The translations under genes and the position numbers were made by a program. From Paenibacillus gorillae (lineage in GTDB: Bacteria; Bacillota; Bacilli; Paenibacillales; Paenibacillaceae), in NCBI RefSeq assembly GCF_000513275.1, contig NZ_CBVJ010000053.1:1-35742 (forward strand): a stretch of DNA of 35,742 bases, read 5' to 3'. Shown piece after piece: positions 1-8,727 of the stretch. Positions within the stretch are counted from its first letter, which is position 1. The number at the start of each line of letters is the position of its first letter. The notes beneath the pieces are model-generated. The model worked only from the letters and a program-made list of their open reading frames with translations, had not been told where the DNA came from and did not search any database.

Positions 1-180
1 CTTGCTCTTGCTCTTGCTCTTGCTCTTGCTCTTGCTCTTGCTCTTGCTCTTGCTCTTGCTCTTGCTCTTGCTTTTCCACTTGCTCTTGCTCTTGCTCTTG
101 CTCTTGCTCTTGCTCTTGCTCTTGCTCTTGCTTTTCCACTTGCTCTTGCTCTTGCTCTTGCTCTTGCTCTTGCACTTGCA
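1..180. repeat. Hexanucleotide tandem repeat (CTTGCT)n with 60-bp higher-order period
   Basis: The first 180 bases are almost entirely CTTGCT units. One unit is replaced by TTTCCA at 73-78 and again at 133-138, exactly 60 bases apart, so ten hexamers form a second-order repeat. The last two units (169-180) are CTTGCA. The array continues past the left edge, so its true length is unknown. Replacement by a whole hexamer keeps every reading frame open on both strands. Confidence 0.95.
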
Positions 181-181
181 T
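1..181 (-). CDS. Possible N-terminus of a Gln/Glu-repeat protein (partial, runs off left edge)
   Basis: Read on the minus strand, an ATG at 181 directly follows an in-frame TAA and opens a frame with no stop to the window edge. It reads Met-Gln-Val, then alternating Gln-Glu, with a Val-Glu-Lys interruption wherever the repeat has TGGAAA. It lies 54 bases downstream of the phosphodiesterase gene on the same strand. The ribosome binding site is poor (GTGGGA a few bases upstream). It could equally be a non-coding microsatellite: all three minus frames are open, so openness is weak evidence. I do not recognise a family. Confidence 0.3.
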   Translation of the reverse strand, partial: MQVQEQEQEQEQEQVEKQEQEQEQEQEQEQEQEQVEKQEQEQEQEQEQEQEQEQEQEQEQ

Positions 182-234
182 TTAATCCCACTTTTATTCC
201 ACACATACATTACATCCGTACACACTTACATCAA

Positions 235-993
235 CTAACGCCTAACCGCATCATCAATCGACTGCATCGCATTCCGCCAACGATCCGGATGATTCGTACA
301 AATAATAATGCCGGGGTCCAGCATCGCGATCTTCCGGATGCTGCGCTCATCGTTAATCGTCCATGCCATAACCTGTATGCCTGCAGCCTGCAGACGGTTG
401 ACCCTGTCTTTCGTAAGCCGGCCATAATCGATCGATAAAAAATCCGAGCCGATCTGCTTCAACTCCTCTGGCAGCGAATCCCGCCATCCGTCCAAAATAA
501 AGCCGGTGCGCAGTTCGCCTTCCGACAGCTGGTGCATCCGGTGTAGGGTGCCGAAATGGAAGGACGTGATGACGACGCTATCCTCCATCCGGTAGTCCCT
601 GACAAGCTTCAAAACCTGCTCCTCAATATAAGGATAACGGATGCCATCCGTTTTCAGCTCGATATTCAACCGGCATTTGCCTGATTCTGATACGGCTTGC
701 AGCACCGCTTCCAGCGTAGGTATTCGTTCATTGCGATATAGCGGCGAGAACCAGCTTCCTGCATCCAGCTCCGCCAATTCCGCAGCCGTCTTATCACGCA
801 CCTGCCCTTTCCCGTTCGTCGTTCTTCTCAGCTTATAGTCGTGGATGACGACGGGAATATGATCCTTGGACAGCTGCACATCGATTTCTATCCATTCAAT
901 ATCCGGCTCGCTCAGCGCCATCTGTATGGAGGCCATTGTATTCTCAGGCGCCCGGCCCGACCAGCCCCTGTGCGCTGCGCACGGGTTGTTCAT
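235..993 (-). CDS. Glycerophosphodiester phosphodiesterase (GDPD family)
   Basis: A 252-residue cytoplasmic-looking enzyme predicted to hydrolyse glycerophosphodiesters from phospholipid turnover to glycerol-3-phosphate and an alcohol. The family signature is complete: AHRGWSGRAPENT near residue 8 (His-Arg-Gly and Glu-Asn-Thr), IEIDVQLS near residue 36 (metal-binding Glu and Asp) and VIHDYKLRRTT (second catalytic His). Late blocks IELK and MAWTIND also fit. Length is normal for the short family members, and there is no signal peptide. The start follows an in-frame stop closely, and the GAGGAG preceding it is unusually near the ATG. It sits 27 bases after the CapA-like gene and is probably co-transcribed with it. 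Family is sure; exact substrate unknown. Confidence 0.9.
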   Translation of the reverse strand: MNNPCAAHRGWSGRAPENTMASIQMALSEPDIEWIEIDVQLSKDHIPVVIHDYKLRRTTNGKGQVRDKTAAELAELDAGSWFSPLYRNERIPTLEAVLQAVSESGKCRLNIELKTDGIRYPYIEEQVLKLVRDYRMEDSVVITSFHFGTLHRMHQLSEGELRTGFILDGWRDSLPEELKQIGSDFLSIDYGRLTKDRVNRLQAAGIQVMAWTINDERSIRKIAMLDPGIIICTNHPDRWRNAMQSIDDAVRR

Positions 994-1020
994 TCTCCTC
1001 GATCACCCTTTCGGCGTCGG

Positions 1021-2412
1021 TCACTCGGAGACAAGCGTGCCGTCCTTGCGCAGCTTCACCTTGAACGAAATAGAAGTCAAACGATCAATAAGCGCCTGCG
1101 CCTGATTCTCTTCCATCGGCTTCGGCTGCGCTTGATCCGCATACATCGGATGGAATTGCAGATCGCAATCCCCTTTCGCCGTACACGTCGCGTCAAGCAC
1201 GCCCGTCTCTCCCGATTTTCCTTTTGGATACACGCTAAAAATAAAATTGCCCAAGCTATACGCAATCCATTTGCCTTTATATTTTTCAAATCCTTGTAAT
1301 ACATGAGGATGGCTGCCGATTACGAGATCCGCGCCAGAATCGATGTATTCGCGAGCAAAGTTCCGCTGATATTGTTCCGGGGTATCCACACGTTCTTTTC
1401 CCCAATGAACCATCACGACCACCAGATCGGCCTGTTCCTTCGCTTTTGCAATTGCGGCCTTTGCCCTTGTTGTATCGTAGGTTTCGGCAACGCCCGGCGT
1501 ATTTTTATCCGCTTTCCAGGACGTCTTCGGTACGACACGGCTCAGCCCAATATATGCAATTTTGATGCCGCGTGATTCTTTAATAACAGGTGTGAAAGCC
1601 TCGATGTCATCTTTGCCTGCACCAATATGAGAGATACCCGCTTCGTCCAGATGCGACATCGTATCGAACAACCCCTTTACACCGTGGTCCAGCGTATGGT
1701 TGTTCGCCAGATTGACGACATCAAAGCCTGCGTCACGAAGTGCAGGAAGCGCGAGCGGAGAACCTTTGAATACAAATTCCTTATCGTCCGCAGGAGTTCC
1801 TCCTTCGGTCACAGGATACTCCAGATTGCCTGCAGTAAGGTCCGGCTCACTCAAATACAGCAGTGATTTCGCATAAGGAAAATCATAACCGTATCGCTTC
1901 AACTGATCTTCGACCGAGGAGGCCAGCAGGATGTCACCGACAAAAGCCAATCTGATCTTTTCGCCGCTACTGCCGCTTTCTCCGCCACTGCTGCTGCCGT
2001 TATCGCCTTTGCTACCGTTATCGCCGCTTCCAGCCGATCCGGGGTCATTTTTCACAGGAGTCTCGCCTTCAGACTCGCCGCCAGCAGAGCCTTCATCCTG
2101 CGGCTTCCCCTCGGCGGCTTCCCCGTTCTTGCTGGTTCCTTCGTTCTCCTCTTGCACTGAACCGCCACCATCTTCGCCTTTGCCGCCCTTATCGACGACA
2201 GCCGCTCCGCCGTCAGAGGATTTAATTTCGGTGCCGTTTCCGCCGAAGCTCAGTAAATCGCCAATGGAACCGGCGTTTTTCAGCGAAAGCCCGACGCCAA
2301 CTAACACAATAATCGCTCCAAGGAGCATTAAATTAACCGCAAGCAGCCGCCGGCGCTTTTTCTTGCGTTTGCGCTTTTCATGCTGATGGGATTCGGAACG
2401 TGATATGTACAT
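1021..2412 (-). CDS. CapA/PGA_cap-family membrane-anchored metallophosphoesterase-like protein
   Basis: A 463-residue protein with a Lys/Arg-rich cytoplasmic N-terminus (residues 8-23), one membrane segment (about 24-46), then a low-complexity Gly/Ser/Glu/Asp linker (about 50-150). An extracellular CapA domain follows, with the family blocks FVGDILLA, GNLEYPV, NLANNHTLDHG, VVMVHWGKE and GSHPHVLQG. These residues resemble a calcineurin-like phosphoesterase site. CapA relatives take part in poly-gamma-glutamate or capsule assembly, but no capB or capC is in the window, so a role in capsule is not supported here. AAAGGAG lies before the ATG. The acidic, repetitive linker suggests the domain is held away from the membrane through the wall. 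Family sure, function uncertain. Confidence 0.87.
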   Translation of the reverse strand: MYISRSESHQHEKRKRKKKRRRLLAVNLMLLGAIIVLVGVGLSLKNAGSIGDLLSFGGNGTEIKSSDGGAAVVDKGGKGEDGGGSVQEENEGTSKNGEAAEGKPQDEGSAGGESEGETPVKNDPGSAGSGDNGSKGDNGSSSGGESGSSGEKIRLAFVGDILLASSVEDQLKRYGYDFPYAKSLLYLSEPDLTAGNLEYPVTEGGTPADDKEFVFKGSPLALPALRDAGFDVVNLANNHTLDHGVKGLFDTMSHLDEAGISHIGAGKDDIEAFTPVIKESRGIKIAYIGLSRVVPKTSWKADKNTPGVAETYDTTRAKAAIAKAKEQADLVVVMVHWGKERVDTPEQYQRNFAREYIDSGADLVIGSHPHVLQGFEKYKGKWIAYSLGNFIFSVYPKGKSGETGVLDATCTAKGDCDLQFHPMYADQAQPKPMEENQAQALIDRLTSISFKVKLRKDGTLVSE

Positions 2413-2444
2413 GGAATGGCTCCTTTTTAAAGAAAGTCTTTTCC

Positions 2445-2453
2445 ATTATAACA
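2445..2453 (-). promoter_or_regulatory. Extended -10 promoter candidate for the CapA-like gene
   Basis: On the minus strand the sequence TGTTATAAT gives a perfect -10 hexamer with the extended TGn motif, about 33 bases before the ATG at 2412. No good -35 hexamer is visible at the usual spacing. It would allow transcription separate from hemY upstream. Confidence 0.4.
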
Positions 2454-2478
2454 AGGTTCCTGTTGGAATGCTAAATAA

Positions 2479-3948
2479 TCATAGTTCGGATAGCGCGGAA
2501 AAAGCAGCTTCTTTCCCCTGACGGATACAGTCAGGCAAGCCTACTCCTCCGAAGGCGGCTCCCGTCACATATACGCCCGGCAACTCCTTCGCCATCGACT
2601 CCCGCAGCCCGGCAATGTTGTCCAAATGACCTACCGGATATTGCGGCATCGAGCGGGGCAAACGGGTTATTTCCGTAAAAATCGGCTTCGCCGTAATCCC
2701 CATCGACTTTGCTATATCTTCAAGCACTGCTTGCTTCAGCTCGTCATCCGGCAGCTTGGCTGCCTCCTCATCGCCGGAACGGCCGACATAGCAGCGAAGC
2801 AGCACTTTATCATCGGGGCTCGTATGGAGCCACTTTGTAGAAGTCCAAGTGCAAGCCGTAATACGAAGTCCTTCGGATCGCGGTACGAGAAAGCCAGACC
2901 CGGCAAAATCAACGCCAAAGGTCGCTTTATCAAACGCCATAACGACGTTCGCAACCGTCACATAATCGACTGCATGCAACGCAGCTGCATCAACATGCGG
3001 CTCCAAAAGCGAAGCGGCGTGAAAGCCTTGCGCCGTAATGATAACACCGTCTGCAGCGATCCGTTCACCCGATTCGAGCACGATTTCATAACGGGCTTCC
3101 GCCAGTTTTCCATCTTCTTTACTATCATTTTTAACTAGTGCCGTTACCGTCTCGCCTAATCTGCGCTCAGCTCCGGCGAGTGCCTTGTCCAAGGCGTCTA
3201 CCAAAGAAGATAAGCCTCTCTTAAAGCTTAAAAAGGCGCTCCCCTTCAGCTCCTCCCGCAAGCCTTCGGGCCAAGCAGGCTGTGCACCTTTTCCTTTGTT
3301 CTGCTGCTGGTGCTGCGTGCCGCGAATCAAGCTGCCATGCTGACGCTCCGCTTCGGCAAATAGCGGGAAAGTCGCTTGAATGCTGAGCTTGCTCAAATTG
3401 CCTGCATAAATGCCGGCAAGCAGCGGCTCCGTCACATGCTGAACGATCTCCGCTCCAAGCCGCCGCGACAGAAAGCCGCCCAGCGACTCATCTCCTTCCG
3501 GGGCATCACCCGGCATCTCCAAATCCTGCAAAGCACGGCGTTTGCCTTCCTCCGATACCAAGCCGCTTGCCATAAAAGCCTCCAAATCGGTCGGAACGCC
3601 CAGCACAAGCCCTTTCGGCATCGGATGAAGCTTGCCTTCTTTCATAATAAAAGCGGTTTTGCCGCTTTGGTTTTGCGCTGTTAATTCATCCTCGATGCCA
3701 AGATCCATCGCCAGCTCGATCGTTGGCAGCTTCCGCGACAAGAAGGAATCAGGCCCTCTCTCTATAACAAAGCCGTCACGCTGCAGCGTATTGATTTTTC
3801 CGCCAAGAGAATCCGCTCCGTCGACAATTGTCAGACGCAGCTCCTTCCCTTGCCGCTCCGCTTCCCGCTGCAAATAAAAAGCGGAGCTCAGTCCGCTGAT
3901 GCCCCCGCCAATAATGACAATGTGCTCAGCCTCTCCGATTCTCCGCAT
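2479..3948 (-). CDS. hemY: Coproporphyrinogen III / protoporphyrinogen oxidase
   Basis: A 489-residue FAD enzyme. The dinucleotide-binding motif IVIIGGGISGLSSAFYL is at residues 10-26, IERGPDSFLSRK near 57, and the C-terminal FAD motif GVYVTGAAFGGVGLPDCIRQG near 458. In Firmicutes and Actinobacteria the enzyme oxidises coproporphyrinogen III to coproporphyrin III (also named CgoX) in the coproporphyrin-dependent heme pathway. It is the third gene of the hemE-hemH-hemY order known from Bacillus. GAGAGGAAG precedes the ATG at good spacing. The gene is intact, unlike hemH just upstream. No terminator is evident between it and the CapA-like gene. Confidence 0.95.
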   Translation of the reverse strand: MRRIGEAEHIVIIGGGISGLSSAFYLQREAERQGKELRLTIVDGADSLGGKINTLQRDGFVIERGPDSFLSRKLPTIELAMDLGIEDELTAQNQSGKTAFIMKEGKLHPMPKGLVLGVPTDLEAFMASGLVSEEGKRRALQDLEMPGDAPEGDESLGGFLSRRLGAEIVQHVTEPLLAGIYAGNLSKLSIQATFPLFAEAERQHGSLIRGTQHQQQNKGKGAQPAWPEGLREELKGSAFLSFKRGLSSLVDALDKALAGAERRLGETVTALVKNDSKEDGKLAEARYEIVLESGERIAADGVIITAQGFHAASLLEPHVDAAALHAVDYVTVANVVMAFDKATFGVDFAGSGFLVPRSEGLRITACTWTSTKWLHTSPDDKVLLRCYVGRSGDEEAAKLPDDELKQAVLEDIAKSMGITAKPIFTEITRLPRSMPQYPVGHLDNIAGLRESMAKELPGVYVTGAAFGGVGLPDCIRQGKEAAFSALSEL

Positions 3949-4016
3949 CGCTGTACTTCCTCTCTATACTCGTTCTTTTGTATGCTGCCTTCAGCCAGAA
4001 GTTATTGGTTCACAGT

Positions 4017-4971
4017 CTACGCTGTGGCTTCTATTACCGATTCAGCAAGCGTCTCCATATATAACGGATCCCGGTTCAGCATCGCAATACGCTCCAGCGC
4101 AACGCCAAGTTCACCTGCAGCAGCTTTCGCTTCGATATCAAGATCGAACAAAACTTCCAAGTGATCGGATACAAAGCCGACTGGTGCAACCAGCACCGCC
4201 TTAATGCCGTCTTCTTTAGCCAGACCGTCCAACGTTTCCAAAATGTCCGGCCCCAGCCATGGCTCTCTTGTCCGGCCCGCGCTTTGCCACGTAAACTGCC
4301 AGTCGCTTTCGGCAATACCGGCTGCTGACGCTACCGCTGCTGATGTTTCCAGCAGCTGCTTCTCATAGGGATCACCAAGCTCACGAATACGCTCCGGCAA
4401 GCTGTGAGCACTGAAAAGCACTTTGACCGGCTTTGCTCCGCTGGAGCTTGCCTCCAGCCGGTTCAATCCGTCCGTCACCCGCTCCGTCAACGCCTGCAGC
4501 AGCTTCGGATGCAAATGATAGGATTCGACGAATGACATCGCAATTCCGCTGGCGCCAGCTTGCTCCTGCGCTCCTTTTTATATAAGAACCAACACTCATC
4601 GTTGAATAATGCGGCGCTAGCACGATGCCGACAGCCTGCTTTACTCCGTCCTCTGCCATCTGCTTGACGCCATCTTCGATATAAGGGCTTGCATGCTTCA
4701 ATCCTTGGTAGCAGACATAACGTCCCGGAGCGAGCTGCTCCAGCTTATCCTGCAGGCCGGCTACTTGTCCGTTCGTGTTCTCACGCAGCGGGAATACACC
4801 GCCGACAATCGCCTCATAGCGGCCTTTCAGATCAGCCAGCTGTTCCTCAGTCGGAGGGTGACCGCGGCGGATATGGGTATAGTACGCTTCGACGTCTTCC
4901 AGACTTTGCGGCGTTCCGTAGGACATGACAAGTACGCCGATTTTACCGTGATTTGCAGTCATCTCAGACAT
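4017..4971 (-). CDS. hemH: Coproporphyrin/protoporphyrin ferrochelatase, broken by one frameshift
   Basis: Inserts ferrous iron into the porphyrin (CpfC in Firmicutes). The N-terminal part begins at an ATG overlapping the hemE stop by 8 bases and has LVMSYGTPQ, then VGSYIKR. The frame is then lost at 4573-4579 (minus-strand AAAAAGG) and continues one frame over as AQEQAGASGIAMSFVESYHLHP. The second part carries the catalytic His block SAHSLPERI, the WLGPDI block and DHLEVLFDLD with the conserved Glu. Removing one base restores a full protein of about 317 residues. Because the gene is essential for heme and both halves are well conserved, I infer a sequencing indel rather than a pseudogene. 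Confidence 0.9.
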
Positions 4972-6034
4972 GGCTCGTTTCCTTTCCATTACGTGCTGCG
5001 ATTTGTTGTTCCGAATACGTATGAATAAATGCCGTCAGCTCCGCCAGCTTCTCAAGCGACGCTTCCGGGAACAGTCCGTGGCCCAGATTGAAAATAAAGC
5101 CCGGCTGCTGAAGACCTTGATCAATAATCGCGGCAGCATGAGCCTCAATCGTCGACATTGGTGCAGTCAGCACTGTTGGATCAAGATTGCCCTGTACAGC
5201 AAAATTGCCGTTCAGTCTGCGGCGTCCCTCTGGAATCGACACGCGCCAATCCAGCCCGATTACATCGGCCTTCACTGCGCTTAATTCCGGCAGCAGCTCA
5301 CCTGAGCTTACGCCCGGGAAATATATTTTCGGCTGCGGCAAATCGGACAGCTCTGCGAAAATTCGTTCGATGGTCGGCAGCACGTACGTACGGAAGTCAG
5401 CAGGCGTCAAGGCGCCTACCCAGCTGTCGAACAATTGAAACGCTTTGCCGCCATTCGCCATATGGGCACGTAAATAAGCGATAACCATATCGCCCAGCTT
5501 GTCCATCAGTTGATGCCATACTTTCGGCTCGCTGTACATCAGTGCCTTCGTACGCAAATAGTTTTTGGAAGGACGGCCTTCGATTAAATAGCTTGCAATT
5601 GTGAAAGGTGCCCCTGCAAACGTAATAAGCGGCACTTCCAGCTCACGATTCAGAATTCGGATCGTCTCCAGCACATGGCCGAGATCGCCCTCCACATCGA
5701 TTGGCTTCAATCTCTCAACGTCTGCAGCGCTGCGAATCGGATTTGCGATAACCGGACCAATGTTGGCTACAATATCGAAATCGATACCAATTGATGCGAC
5801 CGGATTCATAATATCGGAATATAAAATAGCCGCGTCAACACCCAGCTTGCGCACCGGCATCATCGTGACTTCCGCTGCAAGCTCCGGCTGCTTGCATATT
5901 TCTAGCAGTGAATACTTCTCTTTGATTTTACGATATTCAGGATCGTAACGTCCTGCTTGACGCATGTACCAGACCGGCACACGGTCCAAAGTTTCCTTCC
6001 GGCATGCCCGAATGAAACGGTCATTATAGCTCAT
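4964..6034 (-). CDS. hemE: Uroporphyrinogen decarboxylase
   Basis: A 356-residue cytosolic enzyme that removes four carboxyl groups from uroporphyrinogen III to give coproporphyrinogen III. The diagnostic N-terminal block VPVWYMRQAGRYDPEYR is at residues 19-35, AILYSDIMNP near 89 supplies the catalytic Asp, and FIFNLGHGLFPEA lies near the C-terminus. Length is typical. GAGGAAC precedes the ATG. It is first of the heme cluster, and its stop overlaps the hemH start, suggesting translational coupling. The 154-base spacer upstream holds a directly repeated TTGTCATA (minus strand) but no promoter I would defend. Confidence 0.96.
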   Translation of the reverse strand: MSYNDRFIRACRKETLDRVPVWYMRQAGRYDPEYRKIKEKYSLLEICKQPELAAEVTMMPVRKLGVDAAILYSDIMNPVASIGIDFDIVANIGPVIANPIRSAADVERLKPIDVEGDLGHVLETIRILNRELEVPLITFAGAPFTIASYLIEGRPSKNYLRTKALMYSEPKVWHQLMDKLGDMVIAYLRAHMANGGKAFQLFDSWVGALTPADFRTYVLPTIERIFAELSDLPQPKIYFPGVSSGELLPELSAVKADVIGLDWRVSIPEGRRRLNGNFAVQGNLDPTVLTAPMSTIEAHAAAIIDQGLQQPGFIFNLGHGLFPEASLEKLAELTAFIHTYSEQQIAARNGKETSHV

Positions 6035-6189
6035 TCCCGTTCCTCATTTCTTTAATTATTCATTATGTTCCATTATGCCCGTTTTCGTTGGCCCTAACAA
6101 CCGTTAGCGTTTACTTTCCTATGACAATAGTATGACAATCAGCTCTGTATTATCATAAAGAATGGATGAAATCATAAGATCACTTCATT

Positions 6190-6227
6190 AAAAAGAGCCC
6201 GCCCTCCATTTCAGAGAAACGAGCTTT
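6190..6227 (-). terminator. Probable terminator of the pilM-N-O transcript
   Basis: Just after the pilO-like stop, the minus strand has AAGCTCG pairing with CGGGCTC (with a G-U pair), extended by weaker wobble pairs and followed by CTTTTTAAT. The stem is not strong, but its position and T-run fit an intrinsic terminator. Confidence 0.5.
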
Positions 6228-6238
6228 GTTCTGGATTT

Positions 6239-7033
6239 CTACTTATTTGCAGCTGTATCCCAAGACAGCTTTCCATACTTGGATTTCAAAGCATCCAGCT
6301 CATCCGGCTTCGCTTCGGAGACTGCATGAACCTCCCCGCCAAGCTCCTTGGCATAGGCAGGAAGGGAATAGAATACAAGCTTCATGTCCAGCACATATAC
6401 CGGCAAGGATGGATTGATATAGATGCTGTTTTTCAGATCGTCGTCAAGATCCGCTTCTTTCAATAATTTGATGCTCCACTGCTCGACAGCAATAAGACGT
6501 TCTTCGCGCTGGACGTTACGAAGATATTGCAGCACGTTTTCCATATGTCCAGCTGCCGTGATGCGAATGGGCTGGCTGGTAACCTGACTTCCAGTCGCAG
6601 CAGCGGGACGCTCGCCTTCCGCAGCTCCGGCTGAAGCTGCCGGATCAACAAGCAGATTGTCCGACTGCGAATCACTAAATGCGCTATCTTGCGAGAAATC
6701 GACGAGCGCCGCTTTTGACGCCTCAGCCAATTTAACAGCAGTCAGCAATATGCCGGAGTCTTTCGGGTAAAAGGGAGCTTTGTTCGCCAACTGTCCGATA
6801 TCTTCATCCGATATAATATCCGTCGTAAATTGGGCTTGCGCTGTCAGCACATTTTGCTGTTCCAGCGCAGCTTCAGCCCTTCCATTGCGCAGCTCCAGCC
6901 ATGAAGGCAGCAAGAAGAACAACGCTGCAACGACATTGACTGTCACGATAATGATAACAAGGATCACTGTTGCATCAAGCCCTTTTTTGCCTGCAGCCAG
7001 CTTTGCAGAGGCCGTCTTCATTTGCAGCTCCAT
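6239..7033 (-). CDS. pilO: Type IV pilus inner-membrane assembly protein, PilO-like
   Basis: A 264-residue protein with one membrane segment at about 22-44 (VILVIIIVTVNVVAALFFLL), then a short coiled-coil stretch (45-80) and a C-terminal domain of about 150 residues. This is the PilO layout: a bitopic protein that pairs with PilN and links PilM to the pilus. Its ATG overlaps the pilN stop by one base (TAATG), so translation is coupled. Sequence similarity is weak by eye; the call rests on topology and the M-N-O order. The pilN/pilO genes are usually poorly conserved in Firmicutes. It is the last gene before the terminator-like hairpin. Confidence 0.75.
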   Translation of the reverse strand: MELQMKTASAKLAAGKKGLDATVILVIIIVTVNVVAALFFLLPSWLELRNGRAEAALEQQNVLTAQAQFTTDIISDEDIGQLANKAPFYPKDSGILLTAVKLAEASKAALVDFSQDSAFSDSQSDNLLVDPAASAGAAEGERPAAATGSQVTSQPIRITAAGHMENVLQYLRNVQREERLIAVEQWSIKLLKEADLDDDLKNSIYINPSLPVYVLDMKLVFYSLPAYAKELGGEVHAVSEAKPDELDALKSKYGKLSWDTAANK

Positions 7034-7614
7034 TATCGTCCAGCCTCCTTCACGGCCGGATTTAATTGAAGCTCAACGACCACTTTGTATTGGAATTGGT
7101 TTGACCCGTTAGCTGAATCGTTGCTGCGATCCTTTTCGCTTTCCTTCCGGTAGGCGCTAATCTTCGTTGTGCGCAAAGCAGGCGCTTCTTCCAACTTTTT
7201 AAGGTAACTGATGCTCTCCTGGTAGACAGAGAAAACGAGCTCTGCTTGAACCATTTTGCCATCCTCGGAAATACCGATATAATTTGCCTTCGCTTTATCC
7301 GGTAAATAGCCGACTACAGGAGACAGATAAGGCAGCCATTCCGGCCGCTCCGCTTCCAGCTTCGCTATGGCTGCAGAAGCTTGCTCATACTGCTCGGCTT
7401 TTGTCCGGGACATGCCTGCACTTTGCAGCCTTGCAATTTCGCTTCGGCTTTCCGTGACGATGGAGGTGAAACGCTTCGCTTCGTCCTTCCATGTCATGCC
7501 GTAATACCACTGACCGGCAATACTTACGACAGCTAACAGAACAAGCAGTGATAAAAGGAGCGGACTTCCTTTGATCCGGGGCGCCTTGGGCGGCAGCAGG
7601 TTGATCGATCTCAT
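7033..7614 (-). CDS. pilN: Type IV pilus assembly protein, PilN-like
   Basis: A 193-residue protein from the ATG at 7614, which overlaps the pilM stop (ATGA). It begins MRSINLLPPKAPRIKGSP, the classic PilN opening INLLP. In Gram-negative systems this cytoplasmic peptide docks into PilM. A membrane segment follows at about 18-38 (LLLSLLVLLAVVSIAGQWYY), then a coiled coil and a domain containing a Ser/Asn-rich insert (KDRSNDSANGSN) near the C-terminus. The purine-rich site GGGGGAAAGAAGG lies before the start. A longer frame reaches upstream inside pilM, but the INLLP start is far better supported. Confidence 0.85.
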   Translation of the reverse strand: MRSINLLPPKAPRIKGSPLLLSLLVLLAVVSIAGQWYYGMTWKDEAKRFTSIVTESRSEIARLQSAGMSRTKAEQYEQASAAIAKLEAERPEWLPYLSPVVGYLPDKAKANYIGISEDGKMVQAELVFSVYQESISYLKKLEEAPALRTTKISAYRKESEKDRSNDSANGSNQFQYKVVVELQLNPAVKEAGR

Positions 7615-8705
7615 CCTTCTTTCCCCCTTAAAGCGAGTCCCAGCGGCACAGCATAATCCGAATAGTTCCAGCCGTCCGCCGTGTCCGTCACATTCAACCC
7701 GCTCCAATTGGGCTCGGCGACCGGCTGTCTCAGATTCGAACGCAATCCTTCCAGAAGCTTATCCATCCCCTCAATATCTCCTGTTACGATAATGGATTGG
7801 AAATGCCGGTCACTCGCCGTCAACGTATAGAAATAAAAATTCATGAGCCGCTCCAGCTCCGAGGCAAGATCCTCCACCGCATTGTCGAAGGTTTGCTCTG
7901 GCGAGGCGAAGGCGGACAGCCGCTCTCTGCTCTCTCCGACAGCTCCTTCCGTCATCGATTTAAATGAAATTTCAGCCGTCCGGGTCATTCTGAATATGCC
8001 ATCCTCGATGATCGTAAGCTCCGAGCTTGTCCGGTTCACATCGACGATCAGATGCAGGCCGTTCAGCTTCGTCTTCGTTTTTTCCAGCAGCCGGATCATC
8101 GAAAAAGCTTTAATCTCAAAGCTGTCCGGCACCAGCTTTAATTTGATGAACAGCTCATTATAAGCTTCCAGCACTTGAAGCGGAGCCGCCGCTACTAGTA
8201 CATCCGCCAGCGGCTGGCTGTTTGCCGGCTCAGCCGCTGCCGCTGCTGCCTCCAGCTCTGCCGGAGGAACAGGACTAGCTGCTTTTTCCACTGTATTCCG
8301 GCTTGTTGCCAGCTTCACAAAATCATAATGCGGGTGCTCGAAGGCCAGATGAACATTATGCTTCATTTCATATTGGACCAGCTTTTTCAGCTCATGGTGG
8401 GGAATATCAGGCAATTGAAGCAGCCGGACCATCGTTGTTGGACTCGGAATAGCGAAATGGACATGTCTCGCTCCGATTTTGTTAACAGCAAGCAGTTCCT
8501 TCAACGCACTTTGCATCGTCTCCATCTCGATGATACGGCCATCCTTGACAGCGCCTGCCGGCAGCGGGGCTGCAGCATAATTGGCAATACGCACGCTGCG
8601 GTCTCTTTTCTCCCTGATCTCGCAAAGCTTGATCGCCTCATCGGTTATTTCAATTCCTACGGAATGATGGCCTTTATTTAAGTTTCGCAGCAGCGATGCT
8701 ATCAA
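7611..8705 (-). CDS. pilM: Type IV pilus actin-like ATPase PilM
   Basis: A 364-residue cytoplasmic protein of the FtsA/actin-like fold. It starts HHSVGIEITDEAIKLCEI (phosphate-1-like block) and has HFAIPSPTTMVRLLQLP and LIVDVNRTSSELTIIEDG (phosphate-2-like block), then IIVTGD near the end. PilM binds the N-terminal tail of PilN and couples the cytoplasmic ATPases to the membrane platform. An Ala/Pro/Glu-rich insert (about residues 140-165) interrupts the fold. It uses a TTG start with AGGAGGGT six bases upstream. Together with pilN and pilO it forms one overlapping translation unit. Confidence 0.88.
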   Translation of the reverse strand: MIASLLRNLNKGHHSVGIEITDEAIKLCEIREKRDRSVRIANYAAAPLPAGAVKDGRIIEMETMQSALKELLAVNKIGARHVHFAIPSPTTMVRLLQLPDIPHHELKKLVQYEMKHNVHLAFEHPHYDFVKLATSRNTVEKAASPVPPAELEAAAAAAEPANSQPLADVLVAAAPLQVLEAYNELFIKLKLVPDSFEIKAFSMIRLLEKTKTKLNGLHLIVDVNRTSSELTIIEDGIFRMTRTAEISFKSMTEGAVGESRERLSAFASPEQTFDNAVEDLASELERLMNFYFYTLTASDRHFQSIIVTGDIEGMDKLLEGLRSNLRQPVAEPNWSGLNVTDTADGWNYSDYAVPLGLALRGKEG

Positions 8706-8727
8706 TAGGTTACCCTCCTGACCCTTC

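Noticed and set aside
1..180. CRISPR array
   Set aside because: Units are six bases with no unique spacers and no cas genes are in the window.
2..238. Plus-strand poly-leucine frame across the hexamer array
   Set aside because: It exists only because the repeat lacks stops in every frame; the start is arbitrary, there is no ribosome site and the tail is random.
1931..2386. Pro/Ser-rich plus-strand frame opposite the CapA linker
   Set aside because: It is the complement of the Gly/Ser/Glu linker of a well-supported gene, with no start signals of its own.
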